Source: Rufibacter ruber (GTDB lineage: Bacteria > Bacteroidota > Bacteroidia > Cytophagales > Hymenobacteraceae). Taken from it: DNA of 38,466 bases. The stretch is taken from positions 1 to 38,466 of the forward strand of contig NZ_LRMM01000053.1 of the NCBI RefSeq assembly GCF_001647275.1, in the 5' to 3' direction. The notes under the pieces were generated by a model. That model did not search any database and was not told the DNA's origin. It saw nothing but the letters and a program-made list of their open reading frames with translations. Position numbers and translations under genes: made by a program. Positions 31,918-38,466 of this stretch are shown here, one piece after another (the first letter of the stretch is position 1; the number at the start of each line of letters is the position of its first letter).

Positions 31918-32976
31918 ATGGCAGAAATCAGGAGAAAAACCGCCGCGCTGCTAAAACGCATGAGTGCTGAGCTGGCGCAGGAAACCACCCAGAAGTTCTT
32001 CCATCTTCACCCGGAGTTGGAGGAGAAGTACGGTGCCATGGGCCGTGAGAAATGCCGCCAAGACGCCCAGTACCACCTCTCGTACCTGATAGAAGCGGTG
32101 GGGGCGGGCTCCATGACCCTGTTCAGTGACTACGTGCTCTGGACGCAGGAGGTCCTGGAAACCCGTAAAGTTCCGGTGAAGGACCTGCATGAACACCTCA
32201 TTATCCTGAAAGACGTCATTGCCCTGCACCTGCCCATTGACCAGTATGTGCGGGTGGCCAACCACTTGAACAACGCCCTGCAATTGCTGGAAGAGAAGAA
32301 CGGCCTGGAACCGCAACCCGAGGAACCGTTGGAACCGCTGGCCCAGACCTATCTGGAGCTTCTTCTGGCAGGCAAGCGCAAAGAGGCCAATGATATGATT
32401 CTGCAGGAGGTGGCCCAGGGAATGGAGGTGAAGGAACTTTATCTCACCGTGTTTCAGCCGGTCCAGCACCGGGTGGGGAGGCTGTGGCAGACCAATAAAA
32501 TCACCGTGGCCCAGGAGCACTTCTGCACGGCCATCACCCAGAGCATCATGTCGCAGCTATACCCGTACATCTTTGGGTCAGAGCGCAACGGGTATAAATT
32601 GCTAGCCTCTTGCGTGGCCGGTGACTTGCACGAGCTGGGGCTGAGAATGGTGAGTGATTTCTTTGAGATGGAAGGCTGGGATACCTATTATCTGGGGGCC
32701 AATGTGCCCACGGCCAGCATCCTCAGTTCCCTGAGGGAGCATCAGCCAGACCTGCTTTTATTGTCTGCCACCATGACCTTTCACGTACAAGCCTTAAAAG
32801 ACATCATCAGGGCGGTGCGGGCAGCAGAAGATCTGCAGGAGATTAAAATAATGGTAGGCGGCTATCCGTTTAACCTGGAAGAGGAGCTTTGGAGGGAAGT
32901 TGGGGCAGACGGCTATGGTGCCAATGCCAAGGAAGCCATGGAATTAGCATTGGGGTTGGTATCTGTGAGGAAGTAA
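31918..32976 (+). CDS. CarH-like cobalamin-binding protein without a DNA-binding domain
   Basis: 352 residues. The C-terminal two thirds are a B12-binding module: a helical cap (about 140-220) with W190-x9-E200-H201 (LWQTNKITVAQEH), the W-x9-EH signature of CarH/LitR adenosylcobalamin photoreceptors, then a Rossmann domain with D236-L-H238-E-L-G241 (DxHxxG, lower-ligand His) and GG at 314-315. In place of the MerR helix-turn-helix of CarH, the first 130 residues are an all-helical domain (KCRQDAQYHLSYLIEAVGAG) resembling sensor domains of RsbRD-like proteins. TtCarH has a His directly after the Trp; here it is Q191. It probably senses light or cobalamin state and signals by protein contacts, perhaps with the next gene product. 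Family certain; function inferred. Confidence 0.87.
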   Translation: MAEIRRKTAALLKRMSAELAQETTQKFFHLHPELEEKYGAMGREKCRQDAQYHLSYLIEAVGAGSMTLFSDYVLWTQEVLETRKVPVKDLHEHLIILKDVIALHLPIDQYVRVANHLNNALQLLEEKNGLEPQPEEPLEPLAQTYLELLLAGKRKEANDMILQEVAQGMEVKELYLTVFQPVQHRVGRLWQTNKITVAQEHFCTAITQSIMSQLYPYIFGSERNGYKLLASCVAGDLHELGLRMVSDFFEMEGWDTYYLGANVPTASILSSLREHQPDLLLLSATMTFHVQALKDIIRAVRAAEDLQEIKIMVGGYPFNLEEELWREVGADGYGANAKEAMELALGLVSVRK

Positions 32977-32980
32977 AAAA

Positions 32981-32986
32981 AGGAGG
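32981..32986 (+). promoter_or_regulatory. Shine-Dalgarno AGGAGG before the PAS-like gene
   Basis: AGGAGG with four bases to a TTG at 32991 supports initiation there; the ATG at 33012 has only AAAGGA next to it. Confidence 0.5.
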
Positions 32987-32990
32987 AAGC

Positions 32991-33491
32991 TTGGAGGCAG
33001 TAAGCAAAGGAATGGTTTGGCGGTGTGACCGCCGCGGTATTGTGCTGGAGGTGATCAGTTCAGATTTCCCTGAAATCAGCCACGCAGCCCTGGGGCAACC
33101 GTTTTCTTCTGTCTTAGAGGAGGCCGGCCAGGAACTGGCTGAGGAGTGGCTTCAACAAGTATCAAAGGACTCCCGCCTGCTGGCCAACCTTACAATCAAA
33201 CAAAACCTTTCACCCCAACCTCTATCTTTAGGCGGAATCAGAAGCAGTGGCGAGTACTGGCTTTTCTGGACTACTGGCCGCGTAGGGCCCGCCTCTAATC
33301 TACCACAAATCGAAAAGGGGGAGAGTACTGAGTCTGCCCAGGTCTGGGAGCCAGATGCGCAACACGTAGAACTGCTGGAGGAACTCAGCCGGGTGAACAA
33401 TGAACTGGTCAACGCCCGCCGCGAACTCATCAGGCAGAACATTGAACTGCACCGTGCGCATCAGAAGCTGACCAATGCCGGAGTCATGTGA
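32991..33491 (+). CDS. PAS-like sensor with C-terminal coiled coil
   Basis: 166 residues from TTG 32991 (or 159 from ATG 33012). The N-terminal part (VWRCDRRGIVLEVISSDFPE, HAALGQPFSSVLEEAG, EYWLFWTTGR) has the strand-helix pattern of a PAS domain. The end (QHVELLEELSRVNNELVNAR, then RELIRQNIELHRAHQKL) is a heptad coiled coil like those that join PAS domains to kinase or phosphatase output domains. No output domain follows; the frame stops at 33489-33491 and a palindromic repeat begins at once. It starts 14 bases after the cobalamin gene, so they are co-transcribed. It may be a stand-alone relay protein or a truncated kinase. Confidence 0.65.
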   Translation: MEAVSKGMVWRCDRRGIVLEVISSDFPEISHAALGQPFSSVLEEAGQELAEEWLQQVSKDSRLLANLTIKQNLSPQPLSLGGIRSSGEYWLFWTTGRVGPASNLPQIEKGESTESAQVWEPDAQHVELLEELSRVNNELVNARRELIRQNIELHRAHQKLTNAGVM

Positions 33492-33493
33492 TA

Positions 33494-33537
33494 AGCTGTT
33501 TTAGACCTGTTTTTCTGAAAACAGGCCCAAAACAGCT
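33494..33537. repeat. Palindromic repeat, copy P
   Basis: AGCTGTTTT (33494-33502) pairs with AAAACAGCT (33529-33537), inner CCTGTTTTTCTGAAAACAGG. It starts three bases after the PAS-like stop, between convergent genes. Confidence 0.88.
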
Positions 33538-33575
33538 CTTTGTATGTTCTTTAGCGGGAGGGAGAACCAGGCGCC

Positions 33576-34034
33576 TTAAATGCCGCGCTCTCGCATAATG
33601 GCCACAATTTTTTGGCGGGTGGTAAACAGCCGGGCCCCCATCACCCCCAGCAGAATGCAGAAGCTGAACGCGGTCAACACCGCCCCGTGCAGCCAAAACC
33701 CAAACAACCATTTCTTAGAGAAGGTAAAGACCAGGTAGCAGGCCAGCGTAATGAGGCTCACTTTGTCCATGGGGGCCACAATCAGATCCCTTTCATGGTG
33801 CCATTCCAGCTGGGAAAGCCGGCCCACCAGTAACCCTACCGCCAACCCAAACGCTACCCCAGAAAAAGCCAGGGCCATGCCAATATGGTGCGTCCAGAGG
33901 TTGTACCCCAGCAGCAGCAGCATACTGGTGGTGGCCATGCTGAACATGAACAGCCGTACCATGAGTTTCAGCTCTAAGTGCCGCCCCACGGGGAGCTGCA
34001 TCTTTAACTGGTCAAGTCTGCGTTGAATATCCAC
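33576..34034 (-). CDS. Hypothetical four-helix membrane protein
   Basis: 152 residues with about four membrane segments (about 27-44, 50-70, 90-107, 112-132), a basic amphipathic N-terminus (MDIQRRLDQLKMQLPVGRHL) and a basic C-terminus (TTRQKIVAIMRERGI). No family is recognised. It is a lone minus-strand gene convergent with the cobalamin operon, separated from it by the palindrome at 33494-33537. Confidence 0.7.
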   Translation of the reverse strand: MDIQRRLDQLKMQLPVGRHLELKLMVRLFMFSMATTSMLLLLGYNLWTHHIGMALAFSGVAFGLAVGLLVGRLSQLEWHHERDLIVAPMDKVSLITLACYLVFTFSKKWLFGFWLHGAVLTAFSFCILLGVMGARLFTTRQKIVAIMRERGI

Positions 34035-34171
34035 TTCCTGTCAAAAGAGTTTTCGTGATAGATCAGGGGCCAGGAACCTCCTTCTTCCTGTAAAAAGCAC
34101 CGGGGTAGCGGTGGCTTCTCCTGCAAAATTGCAAAACCATCTGTTGTGAAACGATGACCAATGGCAATTGG

Positions 34172-34263
34172 TGCCCCCTTGGGCTAGGGGGGCAGACCCC
34201 AAAAAGATGATTCTTGTCATTTTTGGAATCCTGGGGCGAAAATTTGCCCAGAAATTCCAAAAA
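34172..34263. other. Two hairpins in the gap before the small TPR gene's 3' end
   Basis: GCCCCC (34172-) pairs with GGGGGGC (to 34193). TTTTTGGAAT (34220-34229) pairs with ATTCCAAAAA (34254-34263), enclosing a second stem CTGGGGC/GCCCAG. The latter lies 22 bases beyond the TPR-gene stop. It lacks a trailing T run but probably marks its transcript end. Confidence 0.5.
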
Positions 34264-34285
34264 TAGTATGCATGCCAACTAATTT

Positions 34286-34624
34286 TTACTCATCTTCGTA
34301 ATCTAAACCCATGAACTTGTTGTAAGCTTGCTGCAGCTCAGCAAAGGCATGTTGCTGACCTTGCTGCCTACTTACCTGCATGCCTTTCTGGTAAGCCTGC
34401 TTCGCCAGTTCGGGTTCGTCTAACTGCACATAGAGGCTGGCCGCGTGGTAGTACGTACCCACGTAGTCAGGGTGCTCTGCCAACAGCTTTTCATAGAAAA
34501 AGCGGGCTTTTTCTACCTGGGTAGCCCTATATTCCGTAGCAATGGCGTATAAGGTGAACGGGTCTGTTGGGTCCTCCTGGTAGAAGGCCAGGAGTTGGGT
34601 CAATCTGCTGTTAGGCGTTTCCAT
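34286..34624 (-). CDS. Small TPR protein
   Basis: 112 residues made of about two and a half TPR units (DPTDPFTLYAIATEYRATQV, KARFFYEKLLAEHPDYVGTY, YHAASLYVQLDEPELAKQAY). No signal peptide, so cytoplasmic, and probably a protein-protein adaptor. It is divergent from etfB with a 61-base gap. The minus-strand box TAATTTTG (complement of 34652-34659) could be its -7 element, about 28 bases before the ATG. Confidence 0.8.
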   Translation of the reverse strand: METPNSRLTQLLAFYQEDPTDPFTLYAIATEYRATQVEKARFFYEKLLAEHPDYVGTYYHAASLYVQLDEPELAKQAYQKGMQVSRQQGQQHAFAELQQAYNKFMGLDYEDE

Positions 34625-34685
34625 TTGTTCAATTATTCTTTAACTTGCCCACAAAATTAGTCTAAATCCGCTAACCCTAAGTCAC

Positions 34686-35423
34686 ATGAAGATCTTAGTT
34701 TGTATTAGCAACGTGCCTGATACCACCACCAAAATCACCTTTACCCCTGATGGCAAAGAGTTTAACACCGCCGGGGTACAGTTTGTGATCAACCCATATG
34801 ACGAGTACGCCCTGACCCGCGCCATTGAGCTGAAAGAAGCCCAGGGCGGAACGGTGACCGTTCTGAACGTGGGGGAGGCAGATACTGAGCCAAATATCAG
34901 AAAGGCGCTGGCCATTGGCGCCGATGACGCCATCCGCGTAAATATAAAACCCACAGATGCCTTTTTGGTGTCTCAACAGATTGCCCACTACGCCAAAGAG
35001 GGCGGTTATGACCTGATCCTGATGGGCCGTGAGTCTATTGACTACAACGGTTTCCAGGTGCACGGTATGGTGGGTGAACTGCTGGGAATCCCCACCATTG
35101 CGCCAGCCATCAAATTAGACGTGAACGGATCTACCGCCACGGTAGAGCGCGAGATTGAAGGCGGAAAGGAAATCATTGACGTTGCCCTGCCGCTGGTAGC
35201 CAGTGCGCAGCAGCCCATGACCGAGCCCCGCATCCCTAACATGCGCGGCATCATGACCGCCCGCACCAAACCCCTGAAAGTAGTGGAACCGGTAGGGCAG
35301 GAGGCCAAAACCAGCGTGCAGCACTATGAATTGCCGCCAGCCAAGTCTGGCGTGAAAATGATAGACGCTGAGAACGCCGGTGACCTGATTAAATTATTAC
35401 GTAACGAAGCTAAAGTTCTATAA
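34686..35423 (+). CDS. etfB: Electron transfer flavoprotein subunit beta
   Basis: 245 residues of the EtfB/FixA family. MKILVCISNVPDTTTKITFTP, NPYDEYALTRAIELKEAQGG, LILMGRESIDYNGFQVHGMVGELLGIPT and the conserved PRIPNMRGIMTARTKPL are all typical. It binds AMP and, with EtfA, carries electrons from acyl-CoA and other dehydrogenases to the quinone pool through ETF-quinone oxidoreductase. It lies two bases from etfA. Confidence 0.95.
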   Translation: MKILVCISNVPDTTTKITFTPDGKEFNTAGVQFVINPYDEYALTRAIELKEAQGGTVTVLNVGEADTEPNIRKALAIGADDAIRVNIKPTDAFLVSQQIAHYAKEGGYDLILMGRESIDYNGFQVHGMVGELLGIPTIAPAIKLDVNGSTATVEREIEGGKEIIDVALPLVASAQQPMTEPRIPNMRGIMTARTKPLKVVEPVGQEAKTSVQHYELPPAKSGVKMIDAENAGDLIKLLRNEAKVL

Positions 35424-35425
35424 GC

Positions 35426-36394
35426 ATGTCAGTATTAGTAGTGATAGAATGCGCGAACGGCGAAGTGAAGAAATCCTCTCTGGAGGCAGCCTCGTACGGG
35501 AGCAAGGTGGCGGCGGCCCTGGGTACCTCTGCTACCGCCGTGGCCATAGGTGATGTACAAGCCAACGCCCTCTCTTCTCTGGGGGAGCAAGGGGTTAGCA
35601 AAGTGTTGCTAGACAATGACGCCCGCCTGCATGATTTTGTGGGAGCCGCTTATGTGAAGGTGATTGCCAAGGCCGCTGAGCAGGAAAACTCCAGCGTGAT
35701 TGTGCTCTCAAACTCCAACATTGGGGCAGCCATTGGTTCCCGCCTGGCGGTGAAAATGGGGGCCTCCCTGGCCACCAACGTGGTGTCTCTGCCAGAAATT
35801 TCCGGCGCTTCTTTCAAAGTGCGCCGCGGGGTGTTCTCCGGCAAAGCGTTCTCTGATGTGGAGCTCACCTCTGATAAAAAAATCATAGCCGTTAAGAAAA
35901 ACGCACTGGACATTGAGACCTCTGCCGGGGCTACCGCTACAGTAGAGAACTTCTCAGCAGACCTGTCTGACGCTGACTTCAGCACGGCCCCCAAAGAAAC
36001 CATTAAACAATCTGGTGACATTCTGCTGACCGAGGCTGATCTGGTGGTTTCTGGCGGAAGAGGCTTGAAAGGGCCTGAAAACTGGCATTTAATTGAAGAT
36101 TTGGCTAAAGCGCTGGGCGCCGCCACTGCCTGTTCAAAGCCTGTTGCTGACATTGGTTGGAGACCTCACCACGAGCACGTAGGCCAGACCGGCATCACCG
36201 TGAGCCCTAACCTGTACATTGCCGTGGGTATCTCCGGAGCCATTCAGCATTTGGCAGGGGTCAACTCTTCTAAAGTAATTGTCGTTATCAATAAAGACCC
36301 GGAGGCGCCGTTCTTCAAAGCCGCAGATTACGGCATTGTGGGTGATGCGCTGGAGGTTGTTCCTAAATTGATAGAAGCCGCTAAAGCTTTATAG
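35426..36394 (+). CDS. etfA: Electron transfer flavoprotein subunit alpha
   Basis: 322 residues. The C-terminal FAD domain shows SGGRGLKGPENW (209-220), WRPHHEHVGQTGITVSPNLY (245-264; R246 and the GQTG loop contact FAD), GISGAIQHLAGV and INKDPEAPFFKAADYGIVGD. The N-terminal half is the EtfAB-interacting domain. It forms the heterodimer with the etfB product, encoded two bases upstream. A 18-base gap separates it from the BFN gene, probably in the same operon. Confidence 0.95.
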   Translation: MSVLVVIECANGEVKKSSLEAASYGSKVAAALGTSATAVAIGDVQANALSSLGEQGVSKVLLDNDARLHDFVGAAYVKVIAKAAEQENSSVIVLSNSNIGAAIGSRLAVKMGASLATNVVSLPEISGASFKVRRGVFSGKAFSDVELTSDKKIIAVKKNALDIETSAGATATVENFSADLSDADFSTAPKETIKQSGDILLTEADLVVSGGRGLKGPENWHLIEDLAKALGAATACSKPVADIGWRPHHEHVGQTGITVSPNLYIAVGISGAIQHLAGVNSSKVIVVINKDPEAPFFKAADYGIVGDALEVVPKLIEAAKAL

Positions 36395-36412
36395 ACGAAT
36401 AGAAGAGAAATT

Positions 36413-37027
36413 GTGAAGAAAATTGAGCTAGAGATTCTGGGTTTGTCCTCCAGTCAGTCGCAGTCCGGTTCTTTTGCCCTGGTTTTGGGGGAGAAGGACG
36501 GTAGCAGAAGGTTGCCTATTATCATTGGCATGTTTGAGGCGCAGTCCATTGCCATCCAGATTGAGAAGATCAACCCTACCCGCCCGTTAACGCATGACTT
36601 GTTCAAGTCATTTGCGCAGCAGATGAGCGTGAGCGTGCAGGAGATTATGATTTCAGACCTGAAGGAAGGAGTTTTCTTCTCCAAGATTGTCTGCACAGAC
36701 GGGGAGAAGGAGTTTGAGTTGGACGCTAGACCCTCAGACGCCATTGCCATTGGCCTCAGGTTTGGGGTTCCTATCTACACGGTGGAGTCAGTGCTCTCAG
36801 AAGCCGGTATTATCCTGAGCGATCTGGATGAGGAAGAGGCAGATGAGGAGACAGATGAAATTCCCACCTCTACCGGCAGCAGCGCCGGCGCGGCCGCGTC
36901 ATCGGGCAAAAGCAACCTCAAGGAGGTGTCTGTAGAGGAGTTGAACACCATGTTGAATGAGGCCCTGGAGAAGGAGGACTATGAGCGGGCGGCCAAAATC
37001 AGAGACGAGCTGAACAAACGGGAGTAA
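36413..37027 (+). CDS. Bifunctional nuclease (BFN/DUF151) domain protein with UVR motif
   Basis: 204 residues starting at a GTG (MKKIELEILGLSSSQSQSGS). Residues 1-135 are a BFN/DUF151 domain: LVLGEKDGSRRLPIIIGMFEAQSIAI, THDLFKSFAQ, ELDARPSDAIAIGLRFGVPIY. An acidic then Ser/Gly/Ala-rich linker (about 138-168) leads to a UvrB/UvrC (UVR) motif (EELNTMLNEALEKEDYERAA, KIRDELNKRE). BFN proteins have been linked to nuclease activity and stress responses in plants and bacteria; the role in Bacteroidota is not defined. It ends the etf operon, ahead of a terminator. Confidence 0.88.
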   Translation: MKKIELEILGLSSSQSQSGSFALVLGEKDGSRRLPIIIGMFEAQSIAIQIEKINPTRPLTHDLFKSFAQQMSVSVQEIMISDLKEGVFFSKIVCTDGEKEFELDARPSDAIAIGLRFGVPIYTVESVLSEAGIILSDLDEEEADEETDEIPTSTGSSAGAAASSGKSNLKEVSVEELNTMLNEALEKEDYERAAKIRDELNKRE

Positions 37028-37050
37028 GCTTAATTTTTAATATTTACGGG

Positions 37051-37078
37051 AAAGTCTTGGGGGAACCCAAGACTTTTT
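37051..37078 (+). terminator. Intrinsic terminator of the etf-BFN operon
   Basis: AAAGTCTTGGG (37051-37061) pairs perfectly with CCCAAGACTTT (37066-37076) around GGAA and runs into TTTTTC. It shows that the transporter gene has its own promoter and that an upstream TTG start at 37057 is false. Confidence 0.9.
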
Positions 37079-37099
37079 CTTTTTCAGTAGAATTTGGCT

Positions 37100-37119
37100 T
37101 ATTTTTGACAAATTTGTCA
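37100..37119 (+). promoter_or_regulatory. Transporter promoter box and 14-bp palindrome TGACAAATTTGTCA
   Basis: TATTTTTG (37100-37107) fits TAnnTTTG and is overlapped by the perfect palindrome TGACAAATTTGTCA (37106-37119), which ends three bases before the ATG at 37123. A bound regulator here would block initiation or translation of the nucleoside transporter. Confidence 0.55.
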
Positions 37120-37122
37120 TCT

Positions 37123-38403
37123 ATGTTATCTGTGTTCCAAGGCCTTCTCGGCTATATTATCCTGATTGGAATTGCCATTCTCTTCTCTGTGAACCGCAAA
37201 GCCATCAGCTGGAAGCTGGTGGGGGCCGGAATCCTGATCCAAATCGTGTTCGGGTTTCTGGTAACTGAGGTGGAAGTTGTAAAAAGAGGCTTTGAGGTGG
37301 TGAGTGAGGGCTTTGTGAAACTGCTGAGCTTCTCCAGTGCCGGAGCCTCTTTCCTGTTTGGGGAGTTGGCCAACCCCGCCTCTAAGACCGGGGTAGGGTA
37401 TATCTTCGCCTTCAATGTACTCCCTACTGTTATTTTCTTCTCTACCGTTACCGCCGGGCTTTACTATCTGGGGGTACTGCAGAAGATCGTGTTCGGGATT
37501 GCCTGGATCATGTCAAAGAGTATGCGGTTATCTGGGGCAGAAAGCCTTTCTGCGGCCGGTAACATCTTCTTAGGGCAGACCGAGGCGCCCCTGCTGGTGC
37601 GTCCGTTCATTCAAACCATGACCCGCTCTGAGCTCATGTGCCTCATGACAGGCGGGGTGCTGGCCGCCTATGTGGCTTTTCTGGGCGGCGGTGACCCGGC
37701 CCAGCAGGCAATTTTTGCCGCCCACCTCTTAACGGCTTCTATCATGAACGCGCCCGCCGGTATTGTGATGGCCAAGATTCTGGTGCCCGAAACCGAGGAA
37801 GACAAGATCAACACCCAGCTGAGTGTAAACAAAGAGTCACTGGGGGTGAACGTGATAGACGCCATGTCTACCGGCGCCGCAGACGGCTTGAAGCTGGCCC
37901 TGAACATTGGGGGCATGCTGTTGGCCTTTATTGCGGTAATTGCCCTGTTAAACTCCATCCTGCTCTGGATGGGAGGGTTAACTGGTTTAAATGAAATGAT
38001 TGTGAGCTCCACAGACGGCCGGTTTGAAGGGCTCAATTTTCAGTACATTCTGGGGCAGATCTTCCGGGTGTTTGCCTTCCTGATGGGTTGCCCATGGCAG
38101 GACACCCTGCAGGTGGGGAGCTTGCTGGGCCAGAAAACCGCAGTTAATGAATTTGTGGCCTATCTGGATCTGGCAAATATGAAAGCCCAAGGCACCTTAT
38201 CGCCTAAGTCAATTGTGCTGGCCACGTATGCCCTGTGCGGCTTCTCTAACTTCAGCTCCATTGCTATCCAGATTGGCGGTATTGGCGGTATGGCCCCAGC
38301 CCAGCAGGGTAATCTGTCTAAACTGGGGCTGAGGGCACTGCTTGGCGCATCTATAGCGTGTATGATGACGGCAACCATTGCCGGTATCTTATTTGAATTG
38401 TAG
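37123..38403 (+). CDS. Concentrative nucleoside transporter (CNT/NupC family)
   Basis: The ATG at 37123 gives MLSVFQGLLGYIILIGIAIL; the longer frame begins inside a terminator. The 426 residues contain about ten membrane segments and CNT signatures: GVGYIFAFNVLPTVIFFST, the LSAAGNIFLGQTEAPLLVRP loop (substrate/sodium site), MTGGVLAAYVAFLGGGDP, ASIMNAPAGIVMAKILVPET, and near the end ALCGFSNFSSIAIQIGGIGG. It imports nucleosides by sodium or proton symport across the inner membrane. It is a single-gene unit with its own promoter. Confidence 0.93.
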   Translation: MLSVFQGLLGYIILIGIAILFSVNRKAISWKLVGAGILIQIVFGFLVTEVEVVKRGFEVVSEGFVKLLSFSSAGASFLFGELANPASKTGVGYIFAFNVLPTVIFFSTVTAGLYYLGVLQKIVFGIAWIMSKSMRLSGAESLSAAGNIFLGQTEAPLLVRPFIQTMTRSELMCLMTGGVLAAYVAFLGGGDPAQQAIFAAHLLTASIMNAPAGIVMAKILVPETEEDKINTQLSVNKESLGVNVIDAMSTGAADGLKLALNIGGMLLAFIAVIALLNSILLWMGGLTGLNEMIVSSTDGRFEGLNFQYILGQIFRVFAFLMGCPWQDTLQVGSLLGQKTAVNEFVAYLDLANMKAQGTLSPKSIVLATYALCGFSNFSSIAIQIGGIGGMAPAQQGNLSKLGLRALLGASIACMMTATIAGILFEL

Positions 38404-38428
38404 GCAGTTAAAAATAGTAAAAGCGCCC

Positions 38429-38466
38429 TTCCTGTTTTTGGCCTGTTTTTGAGAAAAAACAGGCCA
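38429..38466. repeat. Palindromic repeat, copy Q, cut by the window edge
   Basis: TTCCTGTTTTTGGCCTG then five T, GAG, and AAAAAACAGGCCA before the end of the window. The inner arm GGCCTGTTTTT/AAAAACAGGCC is perfect. It lies 26 bases after the nucleoside transporter stop, in a terminator position. Confidence 0.82.

Noticed and set aside
34220-34263. Intrinsic terminator at the small TPR gene
   Set aside because: The hairpin is good but the T run is at its 5' side on both strands, so it is listed only as a stem-loop.
4061-38466. CRISPR array made of the palindromic repeats
   Set aside because: Copies are kilobases apart, not regularly spaced, and there are no cas genes.

Overview
The window looks like chromosomal DNA of a Bacteroidota member, most likely Cytophagales and close to Hymenobacteraceae (Rufibacter/Pontibacter-like); this is inferred from content, not from a search. 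Supporting signs are a type IX secretion (T9SS) C-terminal sorting domain on a secreted amylase, a PorE-like TPR/PD40/OmpA protein, a Bat-type VWA-TPR pair, promoters of the TTG-N19-TAnnTTTG form, and mostly absent Shine-Dalgarno sequences. No phage, transposase, CRISPR array or rRNA was seen. Base composition looks fairly even across the window (not computed).

Layout. 1-1914: minus-strand Bat-type VWA gene followed by a TPR gene whose reading frame appears shifted. 2169-2686: tRNA-Ser(GCU), tRNA-Pro(UGG) and tRNA-Arg(UCU) with promoters and hairpins. 2813-3697: cysteine synthase B. 4507-6161: secreted M1 metallopeptidase broken by a single missing base. 6230-8267: membrane histidine kinase and 4HBT thioesterase on the minus strand. 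8568-20301: a storage-glucan island with a eukaryote-like GT3 glycogen synthase, GH31 alpha-glucosidase, GT4/GT5-like glycosyltransferase, eukaryote-type branching enzyme and a T9SS-exported GH13 amylase. 20406-22113: ThuA-like protein and a divergent MsrA. 22847-25588: ABC ATPase, permease, YtrA-type GntR regulator and GIN-like secreted protein, behind a promoter with an evident operator. 25780-31357: PaaE-like iron-sulfur flavoreductase, outer-membrane barrel, TPR protein and PorE-like protein. 31609-33491: a compact operon of an ABM-fold monooxygenase, a CarH-like cobalamin protein with no DNA-binding domain, and a PAS-like/coiled-coil protein. 33576-38403: a membrane protein, a small TPR protein, etfB-etfA, a bifunctional-nuclease-domain protein and a CNT nucleoside transporter.

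How the genes work together. GT3 synthase and branching enzyme would build branched glucan inside the cell. GH31 and the second glycosyltransferase would trim or remodel it, and the exported GH13 enzyme would feed external alpha-glucan into the same pool. The PorE-like protein fits the secretion route used by that amylase. EtfAB handles electron flow from dehydrogenases.

The two features most worth attention are the B12-photoreceptor-like operon at 31609-33491 and a family of about 17 intergenic palindromes built on CTGTTTT...AAAACAG. The outer arms of those palindromes differ between copies yet stay complementary within each copy. Two apparent one-base deletions (M1 peptidase and Bat TPR gene) may be sequencing errors or real lesions.
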